From Kryptolebias marmoratus (taxonomy: Eukaryota > Chordata > Actinopteri > Cyprinodontiformes > Rivulidae): a stretch of DNA of 64,000 nt. Below the pieces are notes generated by a model. The model was not told the DNA's origin, did not search any database, and worked only from the letters and a program-made list of their open reading frames with translations. The position numbers were made by a program, and so were the translations under genes. Where the stretch lies: NCBI RefSeq assembly GCF_001649575.2, contig NC_051445.1, positions 10,483,180 through 10,547,179 of the forward strand. The letters are read 5' to 3'. Of this stretch, positions 36,756 to 48,741 are shown one piece after another (the first letter of the stretch is position 1; each line of letters begins with the position of its first letter).

Positions 36756-38770
36756 GAACCTCCTAAATGAGCCCAACTCTCTACGCCGTAACCAGATCTG
36801 TCTGCCAGGTCAAAACAAACAGAAACTGTGACGTCACATTTTGACCGCCATTTTCCTGATTATGGAAGGTGATGGTTTAAGCCCACACTGTATCGTTGGT
36901 CGCCTCAAAAAAGTGACTATGCATCATGGGAAAGTTCAAAGGTTTTTAAGCTAGATGTGAAAGTAAAAAAGTTTTAAAAATGGCCCTGGGAGCAACACGT
37001 TTCATCTTAAGGCAGTATCTCACTGGGCTGCGACCAGCTGGTAAAAAGCATTTACGAGGAAGTCTCTAGATTCTCTTGTGACGTTCGCGGCAGTTCTCAA
37101 TTTTCTTGTTTTGTTGTCTGCCACAGAGACCTGCAGCCCTATGCTTCAGTTTTAAATATGTTCCAAAATTTTGTGTGAGACACTTTCTTTCAAAATAGAC
37201 ATGGAGTTGACACAGGCGTCTCCAATCCATCTCAAACCCATCTAAACTGTGTCATTAGCATCTCCAACCCGTCTCAAGAGTACCAGAGCTCCCAGGTGTC
37301 TCTGGTACCAAAGACACCTGGGAGCTCTTCTCTGTCAGAAATCATCTGAGGCAAATAAACACCCAGGTCTAAAAACTACTCTGATGATTAATAATAATTA
37401 TTAAACAGGTCAAAATCTGCCTGTCTTCATTTCAAAAGTGTACTCTAGCAGATTAAATTATAAAGGTGGGCACAAAGAGAGATGAGGTGAGTATGATGTG
37501 AGCAATAAAATAATGTGCACAGCCAAGAATACAGTTTTACAAACCATGCGAACGTGAGTAGGCTTTTTTCAAAAAGTGGCCATTTAAAACGCAGCTACAT
37601 GAACCGCTGGTCGATTTATCACAATCGCTCAGTGAGACCTTGTATTTTCTTGCAATTTTCCCGCAATTTTGAGTCACCAACCAGTGTCCAACAGTTGCAA
37701 CTCAGTGAGATAACACCTTAAGCTCCAAAGAACAAGTTGAGGAAAAAAGAATTTTGTTTAGCTCAGGAAAAACTCAGCCAGCACTTTTTTGATATGAAAA
37801 ACTGTCAAAATCTAATAAGGAATTTGGCCCTGGGTGAGGTTTTTTTTTTTTTTTCCAATTTAAAAGTGTATTTTGTTTCTTTTAGCAAGTTTGATAATTA
37901 TTTTATAATCAAAAGAGCTTTAACAACATTGCTGAAACAAATTCCAAAGTCTTGCCAAGACTGCAATAAATGAATTTATCACTGACTCGATTAGGTGCCA
38001 CAGGAACAGTTACTTGCACAAATACACACAAACATATGTCAATCAAAACGGGGCATAATTAAATGATAAAGGTTTATCTTCACAACATTGAACTCTTAAA
38101 TGCAAAGCGGAATGACGAAGCATGTCAGTCTTAAATTGTATCTAAAATGCCAACAATTTCAGACAGAAATAGACAACCTTTCTGAAAATCCAAGAGTGAA
38201 TGAAGTGTTTGACACTCAGTGGGAGGAGCTCCAGTTCCCCGCTTTATGTGTCATTCTGATAATCAAACAAAACCAACGCCTCTTCATTTGTGTTGTTTGT
38301 AAGCACCCAATTATGTTCAGTCATTGCCAACACTTAGTCATGCAAATAACGTCTTCCTTTACATAACCGTTTCTTCATAGAAAGGACTTCTGCTCTTCCT
38401 GCTAACCCCTTGAACAAGTATCCGCCATTGAAACAGTTCCTGCTTTAAGCCCTGAAACTGTAAAGCCAATGTTATTACTACAAGCACCAAAGAGACCAAA
38501 AACTTGTATCGGTTTAGCCACTAAGGACAAAATGAAATTGATTCTTGGTGGCAGTGTGACAGTAGGAAAACAATCAGATCACCTCCATCCACTTTGCTGA
38601 ACATGCTCGAGCTTGGTGAGGGCCCGCGGCGACTAAAGGAAGAGTAAATCCCAAGAGGTGAGAGAACCGCTCAGGTAGAAATCAGTTGCTGGCATCCACG
38701 GTTGTCTGAGCCCCTTTTACATTGAGCTCCAATGAAGGCGGTGCGACAGAACTTGGGCTGCGTCGGACCT
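36756..38770. other. Non-coding stretch with one perfect hairpin
   Basis: No gene was recognised. A perfect 17-bp inverted repeat (37285-37301 and 37312-37328) with a 10-nt loop stands out; see findings. Confidence 0.45.
37285..37328. repeat. Perfect 17-bp stem hairpin
   Basis: AGAGCTCCCAGGTGTCT is followed after ten bases by its exact reverse complement AGACACCTGGGAGCTCT. The loop itself contains the palindrome TGGTACCA. It is too short for a canonical microRNA precursor. No neighbouring repeat explains it. Confidence 0.8.
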
Positions 38771-38810
38771 GACGGGAACGGATGGGAACGGACAGGAACG
38801 GACGGGAACG
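38771..38810. repeat. Minisatellite, four 10-bp units
   Basis: Four tandem variants of GACGGGAACG (gacgggaacg, gatgggaacg, gacaggaacg, gacgggaacg) are followed by a G/A-rich run. They lie in a locally GC-richer stretch (about 38600-38960). Confidence 0.9.
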
Positions 38811-39138
38811 GGGAAGGGAAGGGTCTGTGCCGCTCGGCGTGTGTGGAGCTGCAGAGGTGCGGTGCTCAGCGTTGTGTTTAGCCCCCATCGAGGCTGCTTG
38901 GCTGGCTCATTCCGCGCTGTCATGCAGAGTAATGGACCTGTTCCCTGCTGCCTGTGGCACGGGCTGCACTGAAACAGCCCGGGCAGCTTTCCACAACATA
39001 AAACAAACCGAAACAAATATGCATTCTATTACTGTAAACCACTGGAATCAATTCCTGCTTCGTGCTGTAAGTGACTCTGAAATTAAAAAACTTAATTCTA
39101 CCCCCCCTCCCCCCTCCCCNNNNNNNNNNNNNNNNNNN

Positions 39139-40699
39139 CCAACACACACACACACACAATTCGTTCACAGTTAAGACTAAAGTGAGATTGAGAACTCTAC
39201 AATTTTCTGTACCAAAAGATAAGACAAAGCGCCAGCACAGTGTGGCGCTCGCAGTGTGCACATGAGTGACTGAATCCCCGAGTGTGTGTGTGTTGTGTGG
39301 CGTAAGATGGCAGTGTATGGGAGTGAGGGATGAAGAGGAGAGTGCAGCTGGAGCTCAATGCTCCTCGTGTTAATTGGCCCATACTTCAATCACAGCCACT
39401 GGAGTGTGTCCTCTCTGACGGAACAGATCCTCTTTCTCCCTTTCCCAATCTTTCTCCCTCTCTGTCATGCTACACTTGTTCATCCACTCTTCCCACCCGA
39501 CACACACACACACGCGCGTGCGGACACGCTTGCAGACACTCTCCCACCCTCGGTGTCGCTAAGTTTGATTTGTGTGTTTTGCTTCATCATTCATCCTCTC
39601 ATCCATCTATTCATTCAGTCACTTCATCACCTCCCTCTGCTGCACCTCCTCTCATCTTTTCTTCCTCCTTCCTCCACACACACACACACGTCTTTGTCCT
39701 GTGCCTCTTTCACTCCCTGCTTCCTCCCTTGCCTCCCTCCCTAACTTCCTCCCTTTCATTCCTACCTCCCTATCGCTCTCCGTCTCCCTCTTTGATCCCT
39801 GTTGAGTAGAAGAGCCACCAGGCAGGCGAGCAGCTCTTGTTCCCATTGTGCATAGTGTGCAAAGTGATCGGCAAGTAGCGCAGCGTGCAGCGGGGTGTTC
39901 AGTGCTCTGTGTGTATGCGTGTGTGTGTGAGTGTGTGTGTGCTGCACGGCTGTAAATAGCAGAAGTAAAGCCTGCTGCTGCTGCCTCCGACTCCCTTGGA
40001 CTTGATAGCTGTGGCGATCATAAGCCATTCAAATGACAAATGATGGAGCCATTTATCAAAGCAAGTGGTTCTCGTTTCACGCAGGGACACAAAAAGCTCA
40101 ATACTTTTAAATTACACATACCAAAGGTTGATAACTAGATAAGAGCTTGTTAGTTTTGGTGAGAAACTCTTTTTAATTTAATAGGTTGCTGATATAGCAT
40201 ATATGGGAAATAAAACGCGGTTTATGAATTTAAGGGATCATCTTTCCATAAATGAGGTGTAAATTAAATCATGCGCTCTAACGCGCATTGTGCTTCTGCA
40301 AATGCAGGGGGGAAAAAAAAAAATACATGCAAATCAGATATGGAATTGTTCCGTAAAGCTGTTATTAAAAAGGAGAAGAGCAAAACCTCGCTCGACTTTA
40401 TATGTCGAACATTTGTTTCCAGCGGGTGGTCTGTGGTTGTCCTTTTCTTTTTTTGTGTTGTTTTTCTAACCTTTTGCAAGAACAAAATAGAACAGTCACT
40501 GTGACATCTCACTTTGATGTGTCTTCACAGCAAAACTGCATTTTATTTTGACATTTCAGACCTCTTCGACTTCCATGTGGCCACATAAAATGTCTCACTG
40601 TGCAGGCTGTTTGCTTTTTTTTTTTTTTTTTTTTAAATCGCCCGCCACCAAAGGCAGAACAGTAAAGATTTTGCCTGCCTGCGTGTGTGTTCGTTTGTC
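39139..40699 (-). repeat. Pyrimidine-rich sequence and simple repeats
   Basis: A 19-base gap (39120-39138) precedes a CA run. From about 39420 to 39800 the plus strand is mostly C and T, the opposite strand bias to that seen at 22-30 kb. CA/TG runs lie at 39500-39511, 39675-39689 and 39904-39940. A poly-T lies at 40616-40634. No gene was recognised. Confidence 0.5.
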
Positions 40700-40925
40700 T
40701 GTACCATTAGCAAAATATCTAATAAATCACTCAAGAGATTTTAATGACACCTTCAGAAAGTAATCACAGGATGGGCGTCTACAACTAATTAACTTTTGGC
40801 GATTCAAGATGGCTGCCACAACTGATTAACAGCCAACCCAAAATGGGTCTAACTCAGTCAGTTTTACAGATATTGAGCAACTATTTGATGTGGTAGTAGC
40901 TGAGAGTCATTCACAACACATATTG
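40700..40925 (-). repeat. Repeat R2, copy g (reverse orientation)
   Basis: 'aatcactcaagagattttaa', 'attcaagatggctgccaca', 'cagttttacagatattgagc' and 'agtagctgagagtcattcac' are reverse-complement R2 landmarks. Confidence 0.65.
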
Positions 40926-42804
40926 ATTGGATTAACCTCCTCTGCCAGGAGACAATGACAGTTAATTGGACTTCGGTTCTGTAGCAGAATCGGATACCGT
41001 TCATTATGTGAACCGGAGGACGCTTCTTGTTTGTCAACCCCCTGTGGATTGACAGAAATTAGATGAAACGAACTCTTGACCCGTCCACATAACTTACAAT
41101 TCTCTGACCTATTTTTAATAAAACAAAGAAGAAACGTATCGCAATGTCACCCACGGAGCTGCTCTGGCATGCCAGGGACACAAAAAGGCACTGCCTGGAA
41201 AATCACATCAATTACTGATATCATTACAGAAATCTTTGACATGATCCCATCTTTCTAACGTTCGGCGTAGACTCTATAATTACTCAAGTGGAGAAGAGTG
41301 CGTTTCGGCGTCTCGTAATTACAGTAAAGCTCAAGCATGAGCTCATCTAACCTGTTTAGAAAAATTAACCAATAAAAAAAAAAAAAAAATCAAAGGCCTG
41401 TCAATTCTTTCACTTTTTCATTGTTCTTCGGTTCGGGCATCTTGATTTATTTTAAGAATAAGCCCAACTCTATGTGTGCTGGTGTGTGTTATCTTCCAGT
41501 CCTCTGTCAGTCATTTAATCCTCAGGACATCGGTGGCTCTCACACACACATACGCTCCACATGCCATCGTGCAGACTCCACAAACCAAATCAATTTGTGT
41601 ATGAATGATGCACTGAAATATTCCGGCGCTGCCTCTATTTTATCTCCCTCCTCCTTCACACTCAAACACATCCATTCAGAGGACATCGACTACAAATGCT
41701 TTACTACCCTCATGAGTGTTCACACATAAATATCAGTAAGGTCATGCTTTCATGTGGAAAGGTCAGTGTCTGGGGATCTTGCAGGGGGAGTTGATATAAC
41801 AGAGTACGGGGTATTATTTCAGCTGGGCCTAACGGGCTTGGACTAATTCGCCTTGAATGAATAAAAACAGTTTCGTAAGGAGGCTTTTTAGTGTGTATGC
41901 ACGCTGCCAGTTCTTGTAAAACGCTACTACAGGACCAGCCGAGGAGGAAAAATATTTCATTTTCTCCCTTCGTCGCCTGACATGATATGGGACTGCAGCA
42001 CTGCTCGTTGGGCTGGCTCCCCCCAGCCTCGGCTCCCCGGCTGACAATAACATCAAATAATTTACTTGATCTAAATTATTTTCTGTAGTTTTTCCCCAAA
42101 TACTCTGTCAAGAAGTCCTTCCACCGCACGGCCTGAGGGATTATCTCATTATGTTTGTTTTAGGAGGAATAATTTCTCACCGCTCAACCTTTTAACAGGC
42201 ATCTAGAAACTCTGATGGTTTTAGTGAGTGAGCAAAACAGCCTCGGTATCAAATTACTATCACTGCAGTTCAGTCATATAGGAATAATTATGCCTCCACG
42301 CTGTTGATTTACATAAAACACAGTACAATCATGAATGAAATGCTTGGCTGGTTTAACAAGCACCGAGATTGAAATCAGAAACAAATTAGATGAAAGATTC
42401 TCAGCAGATCTGACGAGACGGCGGAAGTACATCTTGGAATAATCAAAATTTATTGTAATCTTATTAAACCACTGGGAAAAAAAAAAAATGCTCATGAGCC
42501 AGTGGCAACAAAGTCGCTGGTGATTCTCTGCTCCGTTTGCACCAGAGCTTCCATTAATTCCCTCATTGATTGGCTAGACACTGGGATCACCTAGCCAGAT
42601 CTAAATCAGTCACTAATTAAAAGAGCAAGATGAAAAGCAGCCGACAGTGCAGCCCTTCAGGACCTATAAGGTGAAACATTCTGTAACAGCTACAAACTGG
42701 GAAGCTGCTTAAGACTCCCGACAGGGGGAAAAAAAAAAAAAAACAACATCTTGCTCCGCATGGCAATGACTCTGAGGATAAACAGATTAAAACTAGGGTG
42801 GAAA
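40926..42804. other. Non-coding stretch, nothing recognised
   Basis: No gene, RNA gene or repeat family was recognised. Poly-A runs lie at 41373-41390 and 42728-42743. Confidence 0.4.
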
Positions 42805-44045
42805 GCCTCAAAGCGATAGGTCAGATCGTTCGAAGTGGAGTTCTGCGAAACAATTAATGTCTTACCTGTCATAGATAGCTCTTTGAACAGCCTCGGTTTG
42901 GAGAAATGGGAGTTCAATTCTAGCGGTTAGTCTGAACAAGGCGAAGAACAAAGTGGATTGCTGCCATCTTAAAACAACTCCAATCTTATTAGCGGTTCAT
43001 GCAAAATCTTTATATCGCCATCAATTATGCATTACATTGTTGTTTACATAGAATTTTATGGTCATTTGTGAGGATAAAAAGCAGCAGCAACAGGCTGTTC
43101 CACTTCTGGTACAGACTGGGGCACTTCTGGCAGTACTGTCATAATTTATGGGCATTTCACACAAAATTACTCTTCAAGTTTACTATCTTTTGTTCAACTA
43201 TTCTTCAAATATTCACCACCAGTTTATTCATGCGTGTAACAAGTGTCAAGACAACAGCAAACAGTCTGAAAGCAGAGGAAGCAGTCTCTACGAGAGCTAA
43301 TTTCAGCGGCGGCTGTATGATTTAAAAAACACAGTCCATTTCTGGCTTTTGTTTTAAAAAACGATTGTGTCCACACGGTTGGGATGAATTAAAGTTTACT
43401 CAAATGGAACAGAGGCTTATCCCTTCATTTTCACTGGTCCAGTGGATCAGCGTGCACAGGGATGCGTGTACACTGGCAGCAAAGGCGCAGCTCACCTGTG
43501 GTAGTTTCCACTTAGTAATCCTTTCAAAATAAACTGCAAGGGCAGAAACAGACATGGGAACTTTAAGAGTTGTTGTTGTTGTTGTTGTTTTTTAGGGGTG
43601 GCAGGTGGTTGCATCCCATCTAAAAAATCACCCAGGTGGTTTAGAAAACAACTTGGCATCATTATCTGGTGCCAGGAAATTATAAATAAAAAAAAGAATA
43701 AAAAAAAAAAGAAAGTGACAGCCGCAGCAGTTGAATTAGTTGAATTTTAAACCTTTAAAATTGACTATAATACTTCAGTAAAACAAACAACAAGAAAAAC
43801 CTCATAATACAAAATTGACAACAATGTAAAGTTTTATAGAATGGGGTGTAACGTTTTATGACATTGCAGTTGTTTTTTTTTAATACTGCAGCAATCCACT
43901 TTGGTCTTGGCCTCATTTAAACCAGTCATTAGCTCCTCAATCTACTCAGAATTAAAATCTATTTCTCAAAGCTGAGGTTGTACTAAGCGCTACCTACAAC
44001 ACGGAGGATAATAAGATGACTTCAGATAATCGGAACTATTGCTTT
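42805..44045. mobile_element. LIR element, copy 4 (long form)
   Basis: The left arm contains 'gtcttacctgtcatagatag', 'ctctttgaacagcctcggtt' and 'tggattgctgccatcttaaa'. The right arm contains 'gcagcaatccactttggtct' and 'ttagctcctcaatctactc'. The interior ('gacaacagcaaacagtctga', 'ttagtaatcctttc') is colinear with copy 3. A GTT microsatellite lies at 43570-43588. No transposase was recognised. Confidence 0.65.
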
Positions 44046-46388
44046 CATTGTTATTACTGTAACTTTGTGCCAAGGTCATAAACAGGCAGGTTGACGTATG
44101 CACATTTGCAGAAAGTGGCATCTGTGTGTGGTCCAGATTTTGCATGGATGCCACCATTGTTGCTGCACTTAAAACCCATCTAAAACAAATGAACCATTCT
44201 GTTTTAATGGGAAGCCACCGAATCCACTTCGCCGCATAACAATGCCGAAGTGCAGTTTTTAGCCACGTTCACAGCACATCTGGTTCCGCCCACGCTCATA
44301 ACTAAAGGTGTTAGTGACACTTCTGTCATTCTGTCTTATAAACACGGCTGGATAACTTTGGCTCAGGAAATGTAGCTCCTGAGCTGACAGGATCCTAACA
44401 GTGGGGAGGAGATGTTGAGGACTCGGACCAGTGAAAGATTTTCAGCGGAGCCTCTGAGGATTGTCAAGCAGTGGGTGAGGGGGCTTCTGAAGGAGATGTC
44501 AGATCCCCTCCGAGTCGTCTTCACATCACCAAATCAATTAGCTCCCTAATCTTGTGATGTTTGTTTCAACACAATGAATATGTAATATCTGTCTTCTCCC
44601 TCTTTTTATATACTTGACACATAAAGCTGCAGCTTCTCATCAGACAGTTGTTGAGCAGTCGATGATAGCTGGAACTTTCTTCTTTTTTTTTTTTAAAACA
44701 CACTCATATTGTACAGAACTTAAATCATAAAGAGGCAGAGAAGGAAATGGCTCCTGTCGTGAGAAATGAGAAGTTTGTGACAACCATGATTTGCTTTTTT
44801 TTAGGGGGGGGAGAAAAAACAAACAACCCAAGCGGCAAAAATGACTGCAGCTACCGGCAATTAGATCCAATTATTATTCCATGCAAACAACTGATACAGT
44901 TCGGCAAAAAATAAGCCATTCGCTGTTTGTTTTTCATCTGGTTTACCTGTTTAATAAACCAATAAATAGACTAATAAATGATCAGGCCTGAGATAATTCG
45001 TTTAGTGTCACTAATCGTTTGGAAACGAACAGCATTGTTAGTTCACGAGCTCAGGAGAGACAACCCAAAAATGATCAAGATGTTGAAATTTAACAAAAAA
45101 GCAAACCTCCTGTATATGAGAATGACAGTGACACTACGCTGTCTTAATACCTGGGTAAAGATGACACAGAACATCCAGTGCCAGCCAACTATCCTCCACC
45201 ATTTCCCATCACTGCTCGGCGCAACATGTGTGAATGAGTGTCTTGATTTGGCAGAGCTCAAACCCGGAAAGCTTCAGCCTGTGACAGAAAGTACGGCATG
45301 GCTAGCTCTGAATAGATTATATAACAATCAGCCTGATGAGCCCGATCAGCCCCAGATCAACGTCAGCGTCGTTTATTGGCTCGTTTGAAAGGTTAGACCG
45401 AAGCCGCCATTAGAAAAAAAATTGAAGTCGGCGCAGGAGTGGGGAAAAAAAAAAATTAAAGAAAAAAAAACCTTCAATGCGACTAAAACGTCTCATTTAA
45501 ATAACGACAACACGCCGCTCTAAGTTGGTGCAATTTAATTACGGGCGCTAAATTTACTGGCGTACGAAACCCATTGTTCCTTTCAGCGGCAAAAAGGGCC
45601 GTCTTAATTCACCGGGCTGGTTTTAGAAGCTGTTGCTATTTACATACGGGGACGAAGCACAACAAACAAGCCCAGCAACATCAAACTATCTTTATCAGAG
45701 GTTTGCTTCCATCTCGGTGGCAGACTTTTCCCTTTCCCTTCCTCCTCCTCCTCCCCCCTCTCTTGTTGTACTGTAGATAACACGCTATGCAAATTCCATT
45801 CAGGTGCAAACGCACATATTTGCATTTGTAACAGCTGCATAGTTGGCACCTGTTTACTGAAGAAATTTTACTGTCAAACCTGAAAAAAGTAAAAAAAATA
45901 ATAATAAAAAGAGGCCTCCCCCCCAACCCCCCCTTCCTAAAGTGATAAGGCAATAAAACAGCTTCAACTTTGCACCTCGTGCTTGCACCTTGTAAATCTG
46001 GCACGCTCATTCCAGCACAAAGCCAGCTATAAACGCCCTCTCCGAGTTTCTTTCAGAGGAGAATGACAAACGGTGACTAAAGCTCGTCCCGCGTGCGGCA
46101 CCGAGAAGCCTCGCGGATCGGGACGCACGACACCACAGCCCAGGATCACATGGGCTGCAGACACAGCCCTACACAGTTTTTATAAATGCCCCCCCATTTC
46201 CTCTTTTTAATAAGCACTTATGCTGTCACTTCCTGCCCCATCCATCATCATGAGTGACCGAACACGCTATGCAAAACCTTCCTGCACATCTCTCCATCTT
46301 TTTCTATTAGGTTTTTTTTCCCCCCATTCTCCTTTTATCTTTATGTGTGCATGTTTGCGTCATTGCAGTGTGCACACAAAGTTGGATT

Positions 46389-46433
<45 letters not shown>

Positions 46434-46705
46434 CGTATATACAGTGCATGAGTGTGCATCCCATGGGCAAGGTCCTCTCTCATCCGAAATTGTGACTTAT
46501 GTCTGTTTTTCTGAGGTATTCATTGTTTGTGTATCATGCTTTTGTTGTGTTTGTGTGTGTCTGACTGCATCCCCTTGGGTTTCTCCCTGAATGTACTTTC
46601 TGAGAGTTTGTGTGCCTGTGTGTTGCATGCAGCCACATGAAGCTGTGTGCCTTCTAGCTGCTTCCAGACTTGTATTCCCAAAACACGCCGCAGGGTTTTG
46701 GCTCA

Positions 46706-46744
<39 letters not shown>

Positions 46745-47462
46745 CTGTGTGTGCGTGTGCGTGCATGTGCACCTGTTTGGTGGCAAGAATGTGCAAGAAC
46801 CGCACACTAAATTGTCCCCCGGTGCTGTTGTCTGATTGTACCTTTGTGCGAATCCGTCCATCTGCCTGCATGTCCATCTATCTGTCTCTTTCATTCTCCA
46901 CCTGCTCGTTCAGTGACTTCCTGTGATTTTATTCAAAGGGTGGGTTTGAATGTCGCTGCGAGTCCTGGTCCAGTCACGGGCTGTATCTGGGCCAGAAGCG
47001 GTACCTCAGGTTGCAGCTGTCTCCATACCGAAAATATACAAATCCAGATGGCGAGTTGAGTCAAACAATTCCACACTGCAATTATTTTTCCCGTACTCTT
47101 CCCATAAAATTGTGCCTGAGATCTGCACTTACAGACCTCCAGCTCTGCAACAAATAAAAGTGAGCTCGGCTTTTGGATCCTTTTAGTTTATTTCTGTAGC
47201 ATGTCATAATAAAAAGCTTGATTATGTCACAGTTTTATCTAATTAGGTACTATGGGTTGTCAGTAGTAACAGCTGAAGGAGCCACTCATGCACAGAGATT
47301 TGAGCTACCAGCACTGATAAGTTGGCCTGAGGAAGATTGTTAGATAAAACTCAAATTAAAACGTGTACAATGATCAAATTTCATCTAATTTCTTTTTATT
47401 TCATTTTAAACACCAGCTAGGTGAATCGAATATGGAGTTCATGAGCCTCTCCCGCTAATTAT
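44046..47462. other. Non-coding stretch; two (AT)n microsatellites
   Basis: (AT)n runs lie at 46388-46431 and 46709-46741. About 45420-45700 is complex, low-repeat sequence with retained CpGs. It looks different from its flanks and might be a conserved non-coding element, but this cannot be shown from one sequence. No gene was recognised. Confidence 0.4.
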
Positions 47463-47910
47463 CTACGCCGATCAGCTAAAATATTGTGACAGCTGACAGG
47501 TAGAGTGAGTAACACGGCTCATCTTGTTAGATCCCAACGTTCTGCTGTGAAAACCTGCATTTTGGCATTTCCACGGATGTTATTTTCACACTTGCCACCC
47601 ACCTAAACATGTCTGCAGACCAGTCAAAACAGTTCACTCAGCGGGACGGCAAGTGGGCCCTGTGGAAGCTGCTCGAAACAACACGACAAAGACTCTGAGG
47701 TGTTTACTCGGCCTCTTAACTCCCCAAATACCAATCTGATGGGATCTGATGACAACTGTGGGATGAGGGACCCCACGGTGCAGCTCACAGGGCCCCCAGC
47801 GGGTCGACCCTGTGCCCATAGAAGACTCCAGAGTGCCTTGAGGTGTCCGTTTTCCATGTGTTCAGCTGTTTTTGTGGCAAACATGAGTCTTTCACGTTAT
47901 ATCTGTATGA
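47463..47910 (+). pseudogene. Tc1/mariner transposon remnant, internally deleted
   Basis: The left end TACGCCGATCAGCTAAAATA, then 'gacagctgacaggtagagtg', matches the terminal sequence of a widespread fish Tc1/mariner element (known form CGATCAGGCATAAC...CACCTGACAGG). It jumps directly to the C-terminal part of the transposase gene: 'cacccacctaaacatgtctg', then a frame reading FTRPLNSPNTNL against the family's TWPPNSPDLNP. The catalytic Asp of that motif is replaced by Asn, and the DNA-binding half is absent. It is dead and could not move on its own. Confidence 0.75.
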
Positions 47911-48150
47911 TTCATGTAAAGCTGTAAATATCTTCCTGTTTTCTCAGAGTTTGCTTTCAGATTCTGATTAATCTGCAGATAATCTGTAAACTGAACAGTA
48001 CAGTCAACACGAAGTCGCCACTGCTTCCCAGAGTTGAGTGTGATGCGTTCAAGTGTCTTCGGTCGTACAAATCCTTGCTTTTAAAATCATAATAAAAACT
48101 AGATTCATGTTTTCATTCTGTATTTCCTTATAGTGTCGAAGCCACTAGAC

Positions 48151-48374
48151 CAGGGGTGTCAAACTCCATTCCTCAGGGGCCGCTCTTCTGCATGTTTTAG
48201 ACGTGTTCTTGCTTTAAAACACCTGGTTTAAATGGACGACTTGTCGCCGTGCTTCTGGAGAACTTGGTGATTTGGTGAGGAGCTAATCAAACCATTTGAA
48301 TCAGGTGTGTTGGAGCAGAAAAACCTAAAACTCCCAGGACAGCGGCCCTCGGGGCCTGGAGTTTGACACCCCTG
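48151..48374. mobile_element. hAT MITE with exact 8-bp target duplication
   Basis: The termini CAGGGGTGTCAAACTCC and GGAGTTTGACACCCCTG are perfect inverted repeats, and the 224-bp body is largely palindromic. Flanking CACTAGAC occurs on both sides (48143-48150 and 48375-48382), the 8-bp duplication expected for hAT transposition. It is probably a recent insertion. Confidence 0.88.
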
Positions 48375-48633
48375 CACTAGACTGTTATTTGTTCTGATTG
48401 GTGGCGGCTTTTCATTTGATTTTTTTTTAGCATAAATTAAACAGATTTTTAATATTTCACTGACAGATTTTATGTATTTTTGCTCAAATGTCGCCAGTTT
48501 GCAGCTCATATTGTAATAATTAACGCTCTTGTAGATTTTTATTACAATTGCATTGGTTAGAAAAGGAAGGGGTAACTCTTCTTTATAAATGAGCTTATTT
48601 TACTTGACGTATTTTTACGATGATATTCGGTAC

Positions 48634-48733
48634 ACCAGGGGTGTCCCATCCTGGTCCTGGAGGGCCGCTGTCCTGCATGGTTTAGGTGTTTCTCTGCTGT
48701 GAAGTCAGGACCAGGACCAGGACTGGACACTAC
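48634..48733. mobile_element. Shortened hAT MITE relative
   Basis: It begins ACCAGGGGTGTCCCATCC and shares 'ggagggccgctgtcctgcat' with the neighbouring MITEs. It ends 'accaggactggacactac'. The flanks TTCGGTAC and TTCGGTAT (48626-48633 and 48734-48741) differ at one base and look like an aged 8-bp target duplication. Confidence 0.7.
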
Positions 48734-48741
48734 TTCGGTAT

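Noticed and set aside
46388..46741. Paired (AT)n tracts as a possible origin or cruciform
   Set aside because: Ordinary AT microsatellites; nothing else supports a special role.
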